A stretch of 64,000 nt of DNA from the NCBI GenBank assembly GCA_963703165.1, contig OY969798.1, forward strand, positions 5,022,001 through 5,086,000. The letters run 5' to 3'. The position numbers were made by a program, and so were the translations under genes. This document shows positions 43,914 through 52,680 of the stretch, piece after piece. The number at the start of each line of letters is the position of its first letter. Position 1 is the stretch's first letter. The notes below the pieces were generated by a model that saw nothing but the letters and a program-made list of their open reading frames with translations, was not told the DNA's origin and ran no database searches. This stretch comes from JBQTKD01 sp963703165 (GTDB lineage Bacteria; Actinomycetota; Actinomycetes; Sporichthyales; Sporichthyaceae).

Positions 43914-45370
43914 CCAAGGACTCAGCGGTGACCGACCAGATCGAGGCGATCCGGGTCGGTCCGGTGGGGGACAAGATCCTCGCGATCTTCGACCTCGACG
44001 GGACCTTGATCGACGGCTACACCGCGAAGGCGATCTACGCGCACCGGTTGCGGCACGGCGAACTCGGTCCCTTCGAGATGGTGCGCACGGTCCGTCGGAT
44101 GATGGGACCCACCCTGACCGAGGAGCAGTTCGAGGAGCTCCTCAAGGACGGCATCAAGGGGTGGGCGGGCCGCAGCACCGAGGAGGTCGCCGCACTCGGC
44201 GAGGAGCTCTTCGCGGGCGGACCGAGCGGCACTGTCGGCAATCTGTTCCACGACGCGTGGCGCATCGTGCGAGCGCATCAGAACGCCGGCCACACCGTCG
44301 TCATCGCCACCTCTGCCACTCAGATGCAGGCCGAACCACTGGCCCGGGTGTTGGGCGTCGAGCACCTGCTGTGCACCAGGCTCGAGGAGCGCGACGGTGT
44401 CCTGACCGGCGGCATCGCGGGACGCACCCTGTGGGGCCCGGGCAAGCGCGCGGCCGTCGAACAATTCGCCGCCGACGCCGGACTCGACCTCGGCATCGCT
44501 CACCTGTACGCGAACGGCGACGAGGACGTCGACGTGCTCTCCGTGGTGGGGCATCCCCATCCGGTCAACCCGCAGCCCGAACTGGCCGAGGTCGCGGAGC
44601 GATTGTCCTGGCCGGTGCTGCGCTTCGACTCGGGCAAGGCAGGTCGGTTGGATCCACGTCCGGCAGCGCGGACCGCGGTGCTGTTCGGGACGTTGCTCTC
44701 CACCGCGAGCGTGGGCACGGCCATCGGTCTGCTCAACCGCAACCGGCGCACCGGCGTGGACGTCACCACGTCACTGTTCGACAGTGTCGCCGGCCCGCTC
44801 ACCGGGATCGACGTCGTCGTGCGGGGCGAGGAGAACGCCTGGGCGGCACGCCCCGCCGTCTTCTTCATCAACCACCAGAGCACTCTCATCGACTTCCTCG
44901 TCGCGACCAAGGTGATCCGCACCGGGTGGACTGCCGTGGCGAAGGCCGAGGTCAAGAAGATGCCGGTCTTCGGCCCCCTCTTCGACCTGGCCGGCGTCAC
45001 CTTCCTCGAACGGGAGAACAGGGAGAAGGCCATCGACGGACTACGGCCGGCCGTGGAGACGCTGCGAGCCGGCACCTCGGTGATCATGGCGCCCGAAGGA
45101 ACGCGTTCGCTGACCCCACAGGTCGGCCGGTTCAAGAAGGGCGGCTTCCACCTCGCCGCCCAGGCCGGCGTCCCGATCGTGCCGATCGTCATCCGCAACG
45201 CCGGCGAGATCATGTGGAAGAACGCCCGCACCGCGCGCTCCGGCACCGTCGAAGTGATCGTCCTGCCACCGATCCCCACCGTGGGCTGGACCAAGCAGGA
45301 CATCGACGAGCACGCCATCTCGCTGCAGCGGCGCTACGAGGAATTGCTCGATAACTGGCCCGTGGGCTGA
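43910..45370 (+). CDS. plsC: HAD-type phosphatase fused to lysophosphatidate acyltransferase (second PlsC)
   Basis: A 486-residue paralogue of the protein encoded at 15020 with the same domain order. HAD part: FDLDGTLIDG (canonical DxDGT), ATSATQMQAEPL, YANGDEDVDVLSVVG. Acyltransferase part: FINHQSTLIDFL (NHxxxxD) and APEGTRSLTPQVG. A hydrophobic segment joins the halves. The ATG overlaps the plsB stop (ATGA). No WS/DGAT follows here; the operon ends at an inverted repeat shared with the converging oxidoreductase gene. Confidence 0.88.
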   Translation: MTKDSAVTDQIEAIRVGPVGDKILAIFDLDGTLIDGYTAKAIYAHRLRHGELGPFEMVRTVRRMMGPTLTEEQFEELLKDGIKGWAGRSTEEVAALGEELFAGGPSGTVGNLFHDAWRIVRAHQNAGHTVVIATSATQMQAEPLARVLGVEHLLCTRLEERDGVLTGGIAGRTLWGPGKRAAVEQFAADAGLDLGIAHLYANGDEDVDVLSVVGHPHPVNPQPELAEVAERLSWPVLRFDSGKAGRLDPRPAARTAVLFGTLLSTASVGTAIGLLNRNRRTGVDVTTSLFDSVAGPLTGIDVVVRGEENAWAARPAVFFINHQSTLIDFLVATKVIRTGWTAVAKAEVKKMPVFGPLFDLAGVTFLERENREKAIDGLRPAVETLRAGTSVIMAPEGTRSLTPQVGRFKKGGFHLAAQAGVPIVPIVIRNAGEIMWKNARTARSGTVEVIVLPPIPTVGWTKQDIDEHAISLQRRYEELLDNWPVG

Positions 45371-45377
45371 GTCGGTA

Positions 45378-45451
45378 GCTCAGTACTGACCGGGCATCCT
45401 GGCAGACCGGACAGTTCGGGCACGAAAAGGGCCGTGCGGTCAGTACTGAGC
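45378..45451. terminator. 15-bp inverted repeat between convergent genes
   Basis: GCTCAGTACTGACCG (45378-45392) and its exact complement (45437-45451) enclose 44 bases. The right arm contains the last codons and stop of the minus-strand oxidoreductase gene. Each arm contains the palindrome TCAGTACTGA. A bidirectional terminator is the simplest reading. Confidence 0.45.
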
Positions 45452-46858
45452 AGGGACCTGGGCCTGGCGGCGTGACGGCGGGCCGGGTGCCTCACCGACG
45501 GTCCATCCGGTGCGTTCGGTCGAGGTCTTCCGAGTCGAACGGAAGCCGTCGAGCAGGCGGTGGCGCCGGGCGGAGATCTCGTGGGGGAGTTCCTCGAGGA
45601 CGTTGCGGAGGATCGCCTTGCGGTCGGCGCCTGGTGCGCGTAGCGCTCGGGTCAGCCCCTTGACCAGGTGCGTCGGGCTGATGATCTGCTCGATGGTGCG
45701 GGCCCTATTGAAGGTGTCCGAGAGGTCGGGGCTGCCGTCGCCGGTGAAGGTCCGCAGGACCTCGAGGACGAGCGGTGAGGTGGGGATCGGCCGCGACTCG
45801 CGGTTGGCCCAGTGGTACGTGCTCAACGTGTCCTTGTCGCGGTTGCGTTCCCACGTGCTCAGCGCCAGATCGAGTGCGTGGGGATCGTCGAGGGCCTTCG
45901 CTGCTCCCTCGCCGAGTAACCGGCCGTGCCGCAACGCGTCACGCATCCCTTGCCCGGCAACGGGATCCTTGAAATGACCGGAGTCACCGGCCAACGCCCA
46001 GCCGGGACCGGAGGATCGTCGGTAGTAGGCGGACAGGTCATCGGTGCGGCGGATCGCGGAGGCGTTCGTGGCACCGGCCAAACGCTTGCCGACTCCCTCG
46101 GGATCGCCGTCGAGCTTGCGCTGCCAGGCGGCCTCGGCGTCGCCGCGGAACTCCGCGACGTCCTCCGCCGGGCACATCCACACGACGACCATTCGACCCT
46201 CGGGGCAGGACGGCAGCGTGAGGCAGACGGTCCGCTCCGCCCGGTACACACCGAACTCCCGATGGGCATCGGTGCCGGCCTGCGGGTCGTCGCAGTAGCG
46301 GAAGGCGAAGCCACGTCCGTTGCGCGAACCCCGGTACGGCACCCACGCGTCGACCTCGGCAGCCACCCGCGAACGGCGGCCGTCGGCACCGATCACCAGC
46401 TGCGCATGGACCTCATGCTCCACACCGCCGACGCTGTACCGCACACCTACGGCGCGGCCGTCACGCCAGACGACCTCGGTGACCTTGCATCGTTCCCGCA
46501 CCTCGGCACCCGCCGCCCGGGCCGCGGCGATGAGCACGAGGTCCTGCTGATCGCGCGGGATGCACACGCCGTAGTCGATGCCGTCGACGGACCGGAACTT
46601 CTCGCGGAGCTGCAGGTCGCCGTCCTGGACCCGGAGGTAGGGGACGCGTGCCGGCCCGAGAGCGAGGATGCCAGCCAGAGCGCCCATCCGGGCAAGCTCC
46701 GACACCCCGTTCGGCGTGAAGACGTGCGTCGAGAGCGTGTCGGACGGGAACGCCACCTTGTCCAGCACCAGCACGCGCCTCCCGGCCCGGGCGAGCGGCA
46801 CAGCGGCAGCCGTGCCGGCGCACCGCGCACCCACGATGACGACGTCGACGTTCTCCAC
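45440..46858 (-). CDS. FAD-dependent oxidoreductase (geranylgeranyl-reductase-like)
   Basis: A 472-residue flavoprotein of the FAD-binding-3/geranylgeranyl reductase superfamily. It has a GxGxxG-type loop near the start (VIVGARCAGTAAAV), the mid-sequence GADGRRSRVA motif, and GDSGHFKDPVAGQGMRDAL, where the GD pair contacts the FAD ribityl chain. Members reduce isoprenoid double bonds or hydroxylate aromatic rings. The GTG at 46858 comes 2 bases after the previous stop (TAA), so it is translated with the upstream gene. It is the last gene of the P450 operon. The reaction is not determined from sequence. Confidence 0.82.
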   Translation of the reverse strand: MENVDVVIVGARCAGTAAAVPLARAGRRVLVLDKVAFPSDTLSTHVFTPNGVSELARMGALAGILALGPARVPYLRVQDGDLQLREKFRSVDGIDYGVCIPRDQQDLVLIAAARAAGAEVRERCKVTEVVWRDGRAVGVRYSVGGVEHEVHAQLVIGADGRRSRVAAEVDAWVPYRGSRNGRGFAFRYCDDPQAGTDAHREFGVYRAERTVCLTLPSCPEGRMVVVWMCPAEDVAEFRGDAEAAWQRKLDGDPEGVGKRLAGATNASAIRRTDDLSAYYRRSSGPGWALAGDSGHFKDPVAGQGMRDALRHGRLLGEGAAKALDDPHALDLALSTWERNRDKDTLSTYHWANRESRPIPTSPLVLEVLRTFTGDGSPDLSDTFNRARTIEQIISPTHLVKGLTRALRAPGADRKAILRNVLEELPHEISARRHRLLDGFRSTRKTSTERTGWTVGEAPGPPSRRQAQVPAQY

Positions 46859-46860
46859 GC

Positions 46861-47790
46861 TTATGCGGACCCGACGATGCCCTCGACGTACGTGGCGGGC
46901 CATCCCATCTCGACGTGCGCGGTCGCGGCCTGCCCGTCGAGGACGGCGGTCATGCCCACCTCGTGCAGCCGGTAGGCCCCGATCGGCATGGCCCAGGCGG
47001 CAGCATGGTGCGCGTCCAGGCGCATCGTCGCGCCGGCCTCGTCGACGAACTCGCCGCCGACCTGACGGTGCATCATGGATGCGTCCAACTCGAAGCGTGG
47101 CGAGGCGCTGACGAGTCGGCTCAGCACCCCGTCGCGCATCGTGTAGCCGTTGAGCAGCGTGGTGCCCTGCGAGTCGATCAAGCAGCAGTGCAGGGAGAGC
47201 GACCCGTCCGCGGTGCCCGCGTTGATCCACTTCCAGTGCTGGAAGTAGTTCCAGTCGCGGGTGCCCCAGGAATGGTCCCGGTGTCCGAACCCCGTGAACT
47301 CGATCTCGCGTCCTCGCAGCACGAGCCGCCCGGACGTCAGGCCGGACTGCTCGTACCGGTCGTGGGCCATCCAGTCCCGCAGGCCGTCGGCGTTGTCCCG
47401 CCAGGTGAACGGTGCGTGGGTGCCGTCGAAATGCAGCGCGAGGTCCACTTCGCCGTCGCTGAAGGAGAAGTCGGCCGTCCTGAGCGGTTCGGATTGCGTG
47501 CAGTGCAGTCCGTCGACGGTGAAGTCGCGCAGGTCGTCGCCCGAGTGCGTGGCGTCGGCGGAGAAGGAGATGTACTCCGGCTTGGCCGGGTCCGCCCCGC
47601 CGACCGCGACGAAGCGACCCCACTTGGTGCCGCCCTCCCGCCACACGTAGACGAACAGCAGCAGTCCGTGCTCCGGGAGCGGCGCGGTCAGGGCGAGGCT
47701 CTCGCGTGCCAGCGGGCTGCCCGCGGAGAACTCGTCGTGCAGCAGGTCGTCCTCGGGGCCGAACTCCGTCAGCGGTGCGGCGGTCGCCAT
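46861..47790 (-). CDS. AttH/CrtC-like (DUF7064-type) protein
   Basis: A 309-residue soluble protein of the lipocalin-like hydroxyneurosporene-synthase/AttH superfamily. Two beta-rich halves can be traced. The diagnostic phrase GHRDHSWGTRDW (about residues 190-201) carries the conserved RDHSWG core of DUF7064-type proteins. CrtC enzymes of this superfamily add water to isoprenoid double bonds; whether this protein is catalytic is unknown. It begins at ATG 47790, overlapping the upstream stop by one base (TGATG). The assignment rests on the motif and fold pattern. Confidence 0.65.
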   Translation of the reverse strand: MATAAPLTEFGPEDDLLHDEFSAGSPLARESLALTAPLPEHGLLLFVYVWREGGTKWGRFVAVGGADPAKPEYISFSADATHSGDDLRDFTVDGLHCTQSEPLRTADFSFSDGEVDLALHFDGTHAPFTWRDNADGLRDWMAHDRYEQSGLTSGRLVLRGREIEFTGFGHRDHSWGTRDWNYFQHWKWINAGTADGSLSLHCCLIDSQGTTLLNGYTMRDGVLSRLVSASPRFELDASMMHRQVGGEFVDEAGATMRLDAHHAAAWAMPIGAYRLHEVGMTAVLDGQAATAHVEMGWPATYVEGIVGSA

Positions 47791-50114
47791 CAGTAGCTGC
47801 CTTCCGTTTCGCGGTCCCGGCCGAGCGTCTGCAGGTAGTCCTCGTGCAGCTCCATCCACACCGTGTGCACGGAGTCGACGAGTGGCGAGGTGAGGTACTG
47901 CCAGTCGCCGCCGTCGGCTCGGCTCATCGCGTCAGTGAGGCGGTTCTCGTAGGGCGCGAAGCGGGGGAGCGCCTCGCTGGTGCGGCGGACGACGGCGCAC
48001 GCCCGGTTCACCAACTTGTCGAACTCGTCGGCGAACTCGTTCGAGTCCCCGCTACCGGCCGCCTTGGTGGACAGCACCTTCATCGGGCCGTTCAATGCCA
48101 GGAAGCGGTCGTAGATCGGCGCGAGGGCATCGAGGTCGAGCCCCGTCCGTTCGGCGTCCATCAATTCCGTGTGCCGGGCGTGCCCGGCCTTCGTTAGCAG
48201 GTAACCGCCGGGAGTGGCCTGCACGAGTTCGGCGTCGACGAGTTCGGCCGCACCGGTGACCTCGGTAAGGCTGCCGCGCAACGCAAGGGCATGCAGGGCG
48301 GGCATGACGTCGAAGCTGGGTTGCGGAGGGGTGCCCAGGCCGGAGTCGGGGACCAGTCCCATGCCCATGAGGAAGACGCCACCGAGCGCTTGTTGCGCCT
48401 CGCCGCCACCACCGGTCAACGCCGGGTACACGGCCTCGGTGAGCGGGTCGAACGCGTCGAAGTCCGACGCCATCATCACGTCCCACATGCCGATCGCCCG
48501 AGCCCAGGGCATGAGCATCTCGCGGGCGTAGACCTTCACCCCGTTACGGATCCGGGTGTCCCACGGCGTGGCCGCGATCGCCTTGTAGAGGTCGAGCATC
48601 GCCGTGTTGCACTTCGTGACGATGGACGCCATCTCGGGGAAGTCGAGCTTGCGGACCGCAGCGACCGGGGTGTCCCAGGTGTCCCGGGCGTAGACCGCAA
48701 CTCCGGAGAGGTACTTCAGGTAGTTCTTCGGGTTCGCGAACGTGGTCGCGATGTCGTTGATGGTGATCGTGACCGGGCGGTGTTCATCGAATTGGGCGGG
48801 TCGGAAGAACATCGCCTGGGTGACGCAGTACGGAAGCCCGGCGTAGTCACCCGCCCACTCGTACGCGGTCTCGTGGAGGAAGTGATCGCGCACGATCATG
48901 AAGCCGCCGTCGGGCAGCGGGTACGGCCCGTTGTCGTTCAGGGCGGCACGGCAGTCGTAGTGGAGCAGGAAGCCGGACAGTTCGGTGGCGGCGTTGAACG
49001 ACCGGAAGGCGGCCATCTCGTCGGCGTCGTCGAGGCGGTGTTCCTCGTCGGTGAACCGGGTCAGCCACTCCTGATCGAGAACCCGTACCGCGTAGTCGCG
49101 GCCGGAGACCCACCCGGGGCCCTCGCCCCAGAGTCCGTACTGCAGGCGGCGCTGGAACTGAATGAGAGCGTTGGCATTGGCCTGCGCTTCGGGTCCGAGG
49201 TCCTGGCCGAGGGCCGAGGCGATGCCCTTGCCGATCAGTGGGCAGGAACCAACGGCCCAGATGCGGATGTGGTTGGCCTTGCTGCCGATCTCATGACGTG
49301 GGGTGCGACCGAGCTCGATGATGCCGTCGATCCCGATGCGCTCGGTGATCTTCTCGATCCAGCGCCGGTAGGTGGCCCACTGCTGGACGAACGCTACGGT
49401 CTCGTATTCCTGACGGGGGATCAGGCCGGACTCGCCCTCGGTCTGGCGGGTCTTGATCAGGTCCCAGAGGTTCCAGCCGGTGTAGGCGAGGTACTCGTCG
49501 ATCTCGTCGGCATTCAGGTCCCGCCGGAGGTTCGCCTCGGTGTTGTCCAGCACGCCGGAACGCAACCGGTTGCGAAGCTGCTGATTCCCGCGGGGGCCGT
49601 CGGAGATCTCGCCGCGGTAGGAAGCCATGAGGGCCGCGAGCTGTTCTGCCATGGCGGCCGCAGCCGGGTCGGGCTCGGCGGCACCGGCCACGTTCTCGCC
49701 GTACTCACGATCGCCCTCGGCGATGAACGCCCGGCCTTCCGGCAGGCTCGACACGTCGAGCCGGACGAGTGCGCCGTCGGGCGGGATGGTCTCGCCACGG
49801 GAGCTGCGCACGCCCTCGGTGAAGGCGACCGACATCAGACACGGAATGCCGTACTCCCGGGACAGGATGCCGAGGTGGCTCTCCGGGGCGCCCTGCAGCG
49901 TCATCACGCCCCTGACCCCTGCGGCCAGCGCCGGGGTCAGGAAGGTGGTGGTGCCACCGCGCGCCAGCACGATCGTGTCGGCGACGTTCGGGCCGGAGAC
50001 GAAGTCCAGCACCGCCTGGGGAGAGTCCAGCCACACCACCGGCCCCTCGACGATCTCGTCGTGCTCGAAGACCGTGAAGCCGGTCCCGATCTGCGCGAAG
50101 CCGTCCGTGGCCAT
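47790..50114 (-). CDS. Large protein with PEP-utilising-enzyme swivelling domain
   Basis: A 774-residue protein, mostly unlike anything I recognise. Residues about 15-115 form the swivelling phosphohistidine domain of PEP-utilising enzymes: DTIVLARGGTTTFLTPALAAG, then GAPESHLGILSREYGIPCLM, with His80 as the predicted phosphoryl carrier. No ATP-grasp or PEP-binding TIM-barrel domain is visible. The rest (about 150-770) is soluble, with a Trp/Tyr-rich central region (YTGWNLWDLIKTRQTE, FLLHYDCRAALNDNGPYPLPDGG) and a winged-helix-like segment near residues 640-690. Rifampicin phosphotransferase and phenylphosphate synthase use such a domain to phosphorylate a substrate, and need partner domains missing here. 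It lies between a P450 and an AttH-like gene. Confidence 0.7.
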   Translation of the reverse strand: MATDGFAQIGTGFTVFEHDEIVEGPVVWLDSPQAVLDFVSGPNVADTIVLARGGTTTFLTPALAAGVRGVMTLQGAPESHLGILSREYGIPCLMSVAFTEGVRSSRGETIPPDGALVRLDVSSLPEGRAFIAEGDREYGENVAGAAEPDPAAAAMAEQLAALMASYRGEISDGPRGNQQLRNRLRSGVLDNTEANLRRDLNADEIDEYLAYTGWNLWDLIKTRQTEGESGLIPRQEYETVAFVQQWATYRRWIEKITERIGIDGIIELGRTPRHEIGSKANHIRIWAVGSCPLIGKGIASALGQDLGPEAQANANALIQFQRRLQYGLWGEGPGWVSGRDYAVRVLDQEWLTRFTDEEHRLDDADEMAAFRSFNAATELSGFLLHYDCRAALNDNGPYPLPDGGFMIVRDHFLHETAYEWAGDYAGLPYCVTQAMFFRPAQFDEHRPVTITINDIATTFANPKNYLKYLSGVAVYARDTWDTPVAAVRKLDFPEMASIVTKCNTAMLDLYKAIAATPWDTRIRNGVKVYAREMLMPWARAIGMWDVMMASDFDAFDPLTEAVYPALTGGGGEAQQALGGVFLMGMGLVPDSGLGTPPQPSFDVMPALHALALRGSLTEVTGAAELVDAELVQATPGGYLLTKAGHARHTELMDAERTGLDLDALAPIYDRFLALNGPMKVLSTKAAGSGDSNEFADEFDKLVNRACAVVRRTSEALPRFAPYENRLTDAMSRADGGDWQYLTSPLVDSVHTVWMELHEDYLQTLGRDRETEGSY

Positions 50115-50137
50115 GCCCGGACTCCAATCAGTCGTGG

Positions 50138-51394
50138 CTATCGGACCTCGGGCGTCCAGGTGGCGGGCAGACGCATGACGCCGTTCATGAAGTTGGACAG
50201 CAGGATGTGGCGGTCGCCGACCTGCAGGTCCTTCATCCGCGTGTAAACCTGCTCGATCTGGGTGCGCAGCAGACGCCGCCCGAGCAGGTGCCCGATGCAG
50301 TAGTGCGGACCACCGCCGCCGAAGGCCATCTGATCCGTGGCGACGTTGCGCACGTTGAAGTGTTCCGGGTCCGCGAACACCTCGGGGTCCCGGTTTCCCG
50401 CGATGTACCAGAGCGCGATCTTGTCGTCCTTCTTGATCTGCGTCCCGTTGATCTCGCAGTCTGCCGTGGCGGTGCGCCGGAAGTGCATGATCGGCGTCTC
50501 GTACCGGAGCAGCTCATTGACGGTCTGACCGATGCGGCCCTCGAAGTCCTCGAACAACCACTCCAGCTGGTCCGGGTGCTCCTGGAACAGCCACAGCACA
50601 TGGCCCATGGCATGCCGGGTGGTGTCGTTGGAGGCGCCGGCGAGCAGCGCGAAGAAGACGCCGACCTCCTCGACGGTCATCTTCTGGCCCTCGTAGCTGG
50701 CCTGCGACACCCAGGACATCAGGTCGTCCCCGGGGTTGGCCTGGCGTTCCTTGGCCATCGCGATCGCGATCTCGCCGAGTCGGTAGGAGGCGTCCGCGAA
50801 CACGAGCAACGGAGAGCCGATGTGCGCGTACTCGGGGTCGTTCCACGCCCCCAGCTGCTCAGCCAGGTCCATGATCTGCTTGCGCGTGTCCGGATCGGTG
50901 ACACCGAAGTTCGCGGCGAACGCCCGGCCCGGCACCTCCTTGGTGAGCAACTGGGCCAGGTCACCCTCGCCCAACGGTGCCACCTCGTCGACCACCTCGA
51001 TGATCAGGCGGTCGATCTCCTCCTCCATCTTCTTCATGTTCCGCGGGGTGAAGGCGACGGAGACGATGTTGCGCAGCTCCTGGTGCCGCGGGGCATCGGT
51101 GACGATGAACGACAGCATCGACTCCAGCTGCGGGAAGTCGTCGACGAAGACGCCCTCCTTGGAGCAGAAGAGGTCAGGGTTACGCGAGACGTACTTGATG
51201 TCCGCGTGCCGCACCAGCGACCAGTACCCCTGCGAGTTGTCCAGCTCGGGGTCCAGCGCCTCGGGCGGTCCGTGCCAGCTGACCGGATCGTTCTCGCGGA
51301 GCCACTTCCAGTGGTCCCAGTGCACCTGTCGAGGCTGTGCCCACCACTTCAGCGTGGACATCGTGTCGTACTTGGATTCCATCTCCGTAGGCAT
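50138..51394 (-). CDS. Cytochrome P450
   Basis: A 418-residue soluble bacterial P450. The haem-binding loop FGGGGPHYCIG places the thiolate at Cys366. The I-helix oxygen-activation motif reads AGASNDTT (about residues 251-258) and the K-helix ExxR is ELLRYE. The FGGGGPHYCIGHLLGR form is common in actinobacterial P450s acting on steroids, terpenoids and alkyl chains (CYP125/CYP142-like). I chose the ATG at 51394 (MPTEMESK), with GGAG 7 nt upstream; an ATG seven codons earlier has no ribosome site. It is first in its operon and divergent from an acyl-CoA dehydrogenase. No ferredoxin gene is adjacent. Confidence 0.92.
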   Translation of the reverse strand: MPTEMESKYDTMSTLKWWAQPRQVHWDHWKWLRENDPVSWHGPPEALDPELDNSQGYWSLVRHADIKYVSRNPDLFCSKEGVFVDDFPQLESMLSFIVTDAPRHQELRNIVSVAFTPRNMKKMEEEIDRLIIEVVDEVAPLGEGDLAQLLTKEVPGRAFAANFGVTDPDTRKQIMDLAEQLGAWNDPEYAHIGSPLLVFADASYRLGEIAIAMAKERQANPGDDLMSWVSQASYEGQKMTVEEVGVFFALLAGASNDTTRHAMGHVLWLFQEHPDQLEWLFEDFEGRIGQTVNELLRYETPIMHFRRTATADCEINGTQIKKDDKIALWYIAGNRDPEVFADPEHFNVRNVATDQMAFGGGGPHYCIGHLLGRRLLRTQIEQVYTRMKDLQVGDRHILLSNFMNGVMRLPATWTPEVR

Positions 51395-51470
51395 GACAAC
51401 TCCACGGCGGCTCATCGGGGAACGTCGGGCAAACGAAACGCTATGGCCCTCTACCGAGAAAGTCCAGAGC

Positions 51471-51493
51471 CCGATACTTTGAGACTAGAGGAA
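51471..51493 (+). promoter_or_regulatory. TAnT-N9-GAG motif, copy 3 (divergent promoter)
   Basis: CCGATACTTTGAGACTAGAG followed by GAA, 18 bp before the acyl-CoA dehydrogenase start and 77 bp before the P450 start. It matches the copy at 21388 over GTCCAGA, CCGATACT and CTAGAG. Confidence 0.5.
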
Positions 51494-51510
51494 TTTCGAA
51501 AGGGGGTCCC

Positions 51511-52680
51511 ATGGACTTCACCGAGCACGAGGATCACCGTCTGATCCGGCAGGCGGTCCGCGAGGTCTGCGCCCAGTTCGACGACGACTACTGGATGCGC
51601 CACGACCTCGACCATGAGTTCCCCTGGGAGTTCTACTCCGCGATGGCCAAGGGCGGCTGGATCGGGATCGCCATCCCGGAGGCCTACGGCGGCGGGGGAC
51701 AGGGCATCACCGAGGCCTCGATCGTCCTCGAGGAGGTGGCGGCCTCAGGCGCTTGCATGAACGGCGCCAGCTCCATCCACCTGTCGATCTTCGGCATGCA
51801 TCCCGTCGTGCTGCACGGCAGCGAGGAACTGAAGCAGCGCCACCTCCCCGCGGTCGCGGCCGGCGACCTGCACATTGCCTTCGGCGTGACCGAACCCGAC
51901 GCAGGCCTGGACACCACCTCGATCACCACCCGCGCGGTGCGCGAGGCCGACGGCGGGTACCGCGTGACCGGCCGCAAGGTGTGGACCTCCAAGGCGTTGG
52001 AGTCCGACCGGGTCCTGCTGCTCACCCGAACGACGCCCAAGGACCGGTGCGCCAAGCCCACCGAGGGCATGACCCTGTTCGTCGCGGACCTGAAGGCCGA
52101 GGGCGTCCACATCTCGGCGATCCCGAAGCTCGGCCGCAACGCCGTCGCCTCCTGCGAGGTCGTCTACGACGGCCTGCGCGTCGAGGAAGCCGACCGGGTC
52201 GGCGAGGAGGGCCGCGGTTTCTACTACCTGCTCGACGGGCTGAACGCCGAGCGTGTGCTGATCGCCTCCGAGGCGTTGGGCACCGGACGGGCGGCGTTGC
52301 GTCGAGCCGTCGCCTATGCCAACGAACGCATCGTCTTCGGCCGTCCGATCGGCAAGAACCAAGGGCTGGCCTTCCCGATGGCGGACGCGCATGCTCGCCT
52401 GCGGGCCGCCGAGCTGGCGATCCGGGAAGCATCCTGGCGCCTGGACAACCGGATGCCTGCCGGTGAGCAGGCCAACATCGCCAAGTACCTGGCTGCCGAT
52501 GCGGGGTTCCATGCCGCCGACACCGCTGTGCAGGTGCACGGCGGGTTCGGTTACGCCTCGGAGTACCACGTCGAGCGGTACTTCCGGGAGGCGCGCCTGC
52601 TCAAGCTGGCGCCGGTGCCGCAGGAGATGGTCCTCAATTACCTGGCCGAACACGTGCTCGGCCTGCCGAGGTCCTACTGA
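51511..52680 (+). CDS. Acyl-CoA dehydrogenase
   Basis: A 389-residue FAD acyl-CoA dehydrogenase. It has TEPDAGLDTTS (the TEPxxGSD loop with Leu for Ser), GRKVWTSKALESDR, and the C-terminal VQVHGGFGYASEYHVERYFREARL. The MCAD-type glutamate position reads LAPVPQEM, with Ala for Glu; the Glu in NAERVLIASEALG matches the isovaleryl-CoA dehydrogenase base. The pattern APVPQEM...AEHVLGLPRSY is one I associate with actinobacterial dehydrogenases of unassigned substrate. It shares the stop/start TGATG with the CoA-transferase gene. By context the substrate may be an alicyclic acyl-CoA. Confidence 0.9.
   Translation: MDFTEHEDHRLIRQAVREVCAQFDDDYWMRHDLDHEFPWEFYSAMAKGGWIGIAIPEAYGGGGQGITEASIVLEEVAASGACMNGASSIHLSIFGMHPVVLHGSEELKQRHLPAVAAGDLHIAFGVTEPDAGLDTTSITTRAVREADGGYRVTGRKVWTSKALESDRVLLLTRTTPKDRCAKPTEGMTLFVADLKAEGVHISAIPKLGRNAVASCEVVYDGLRVEEADRVGEEGRGFYYLLDGLNAERVLIASEALGTGRAALRRAVAYANERIVFGRPIGKNQGLAFPMADAHARLRAAELAIREASWRLDNRMPAGEQANIAKYLAADAGFHAADTAVQVHGGFGYASEYHVERYFREARLLKLAPVPQEMVLNYLAEHVLGLPRSY

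Noticed and set aside
51471..51493. TAnT-N9-GAG motif as an ordinary -35/-10 promoter
   Set aside because: No -10-like hexamer lies 16-19 bases downstream of the TTG-containing part in any copy, and one copy is in reverse orientation.
51471..51493. TAnT-N9-GAG motif as a KstR or KstR2 operator
   Set aside because: It lacks the AAC-GTT or CAAG-CTTG dyads of those steroid regulators.
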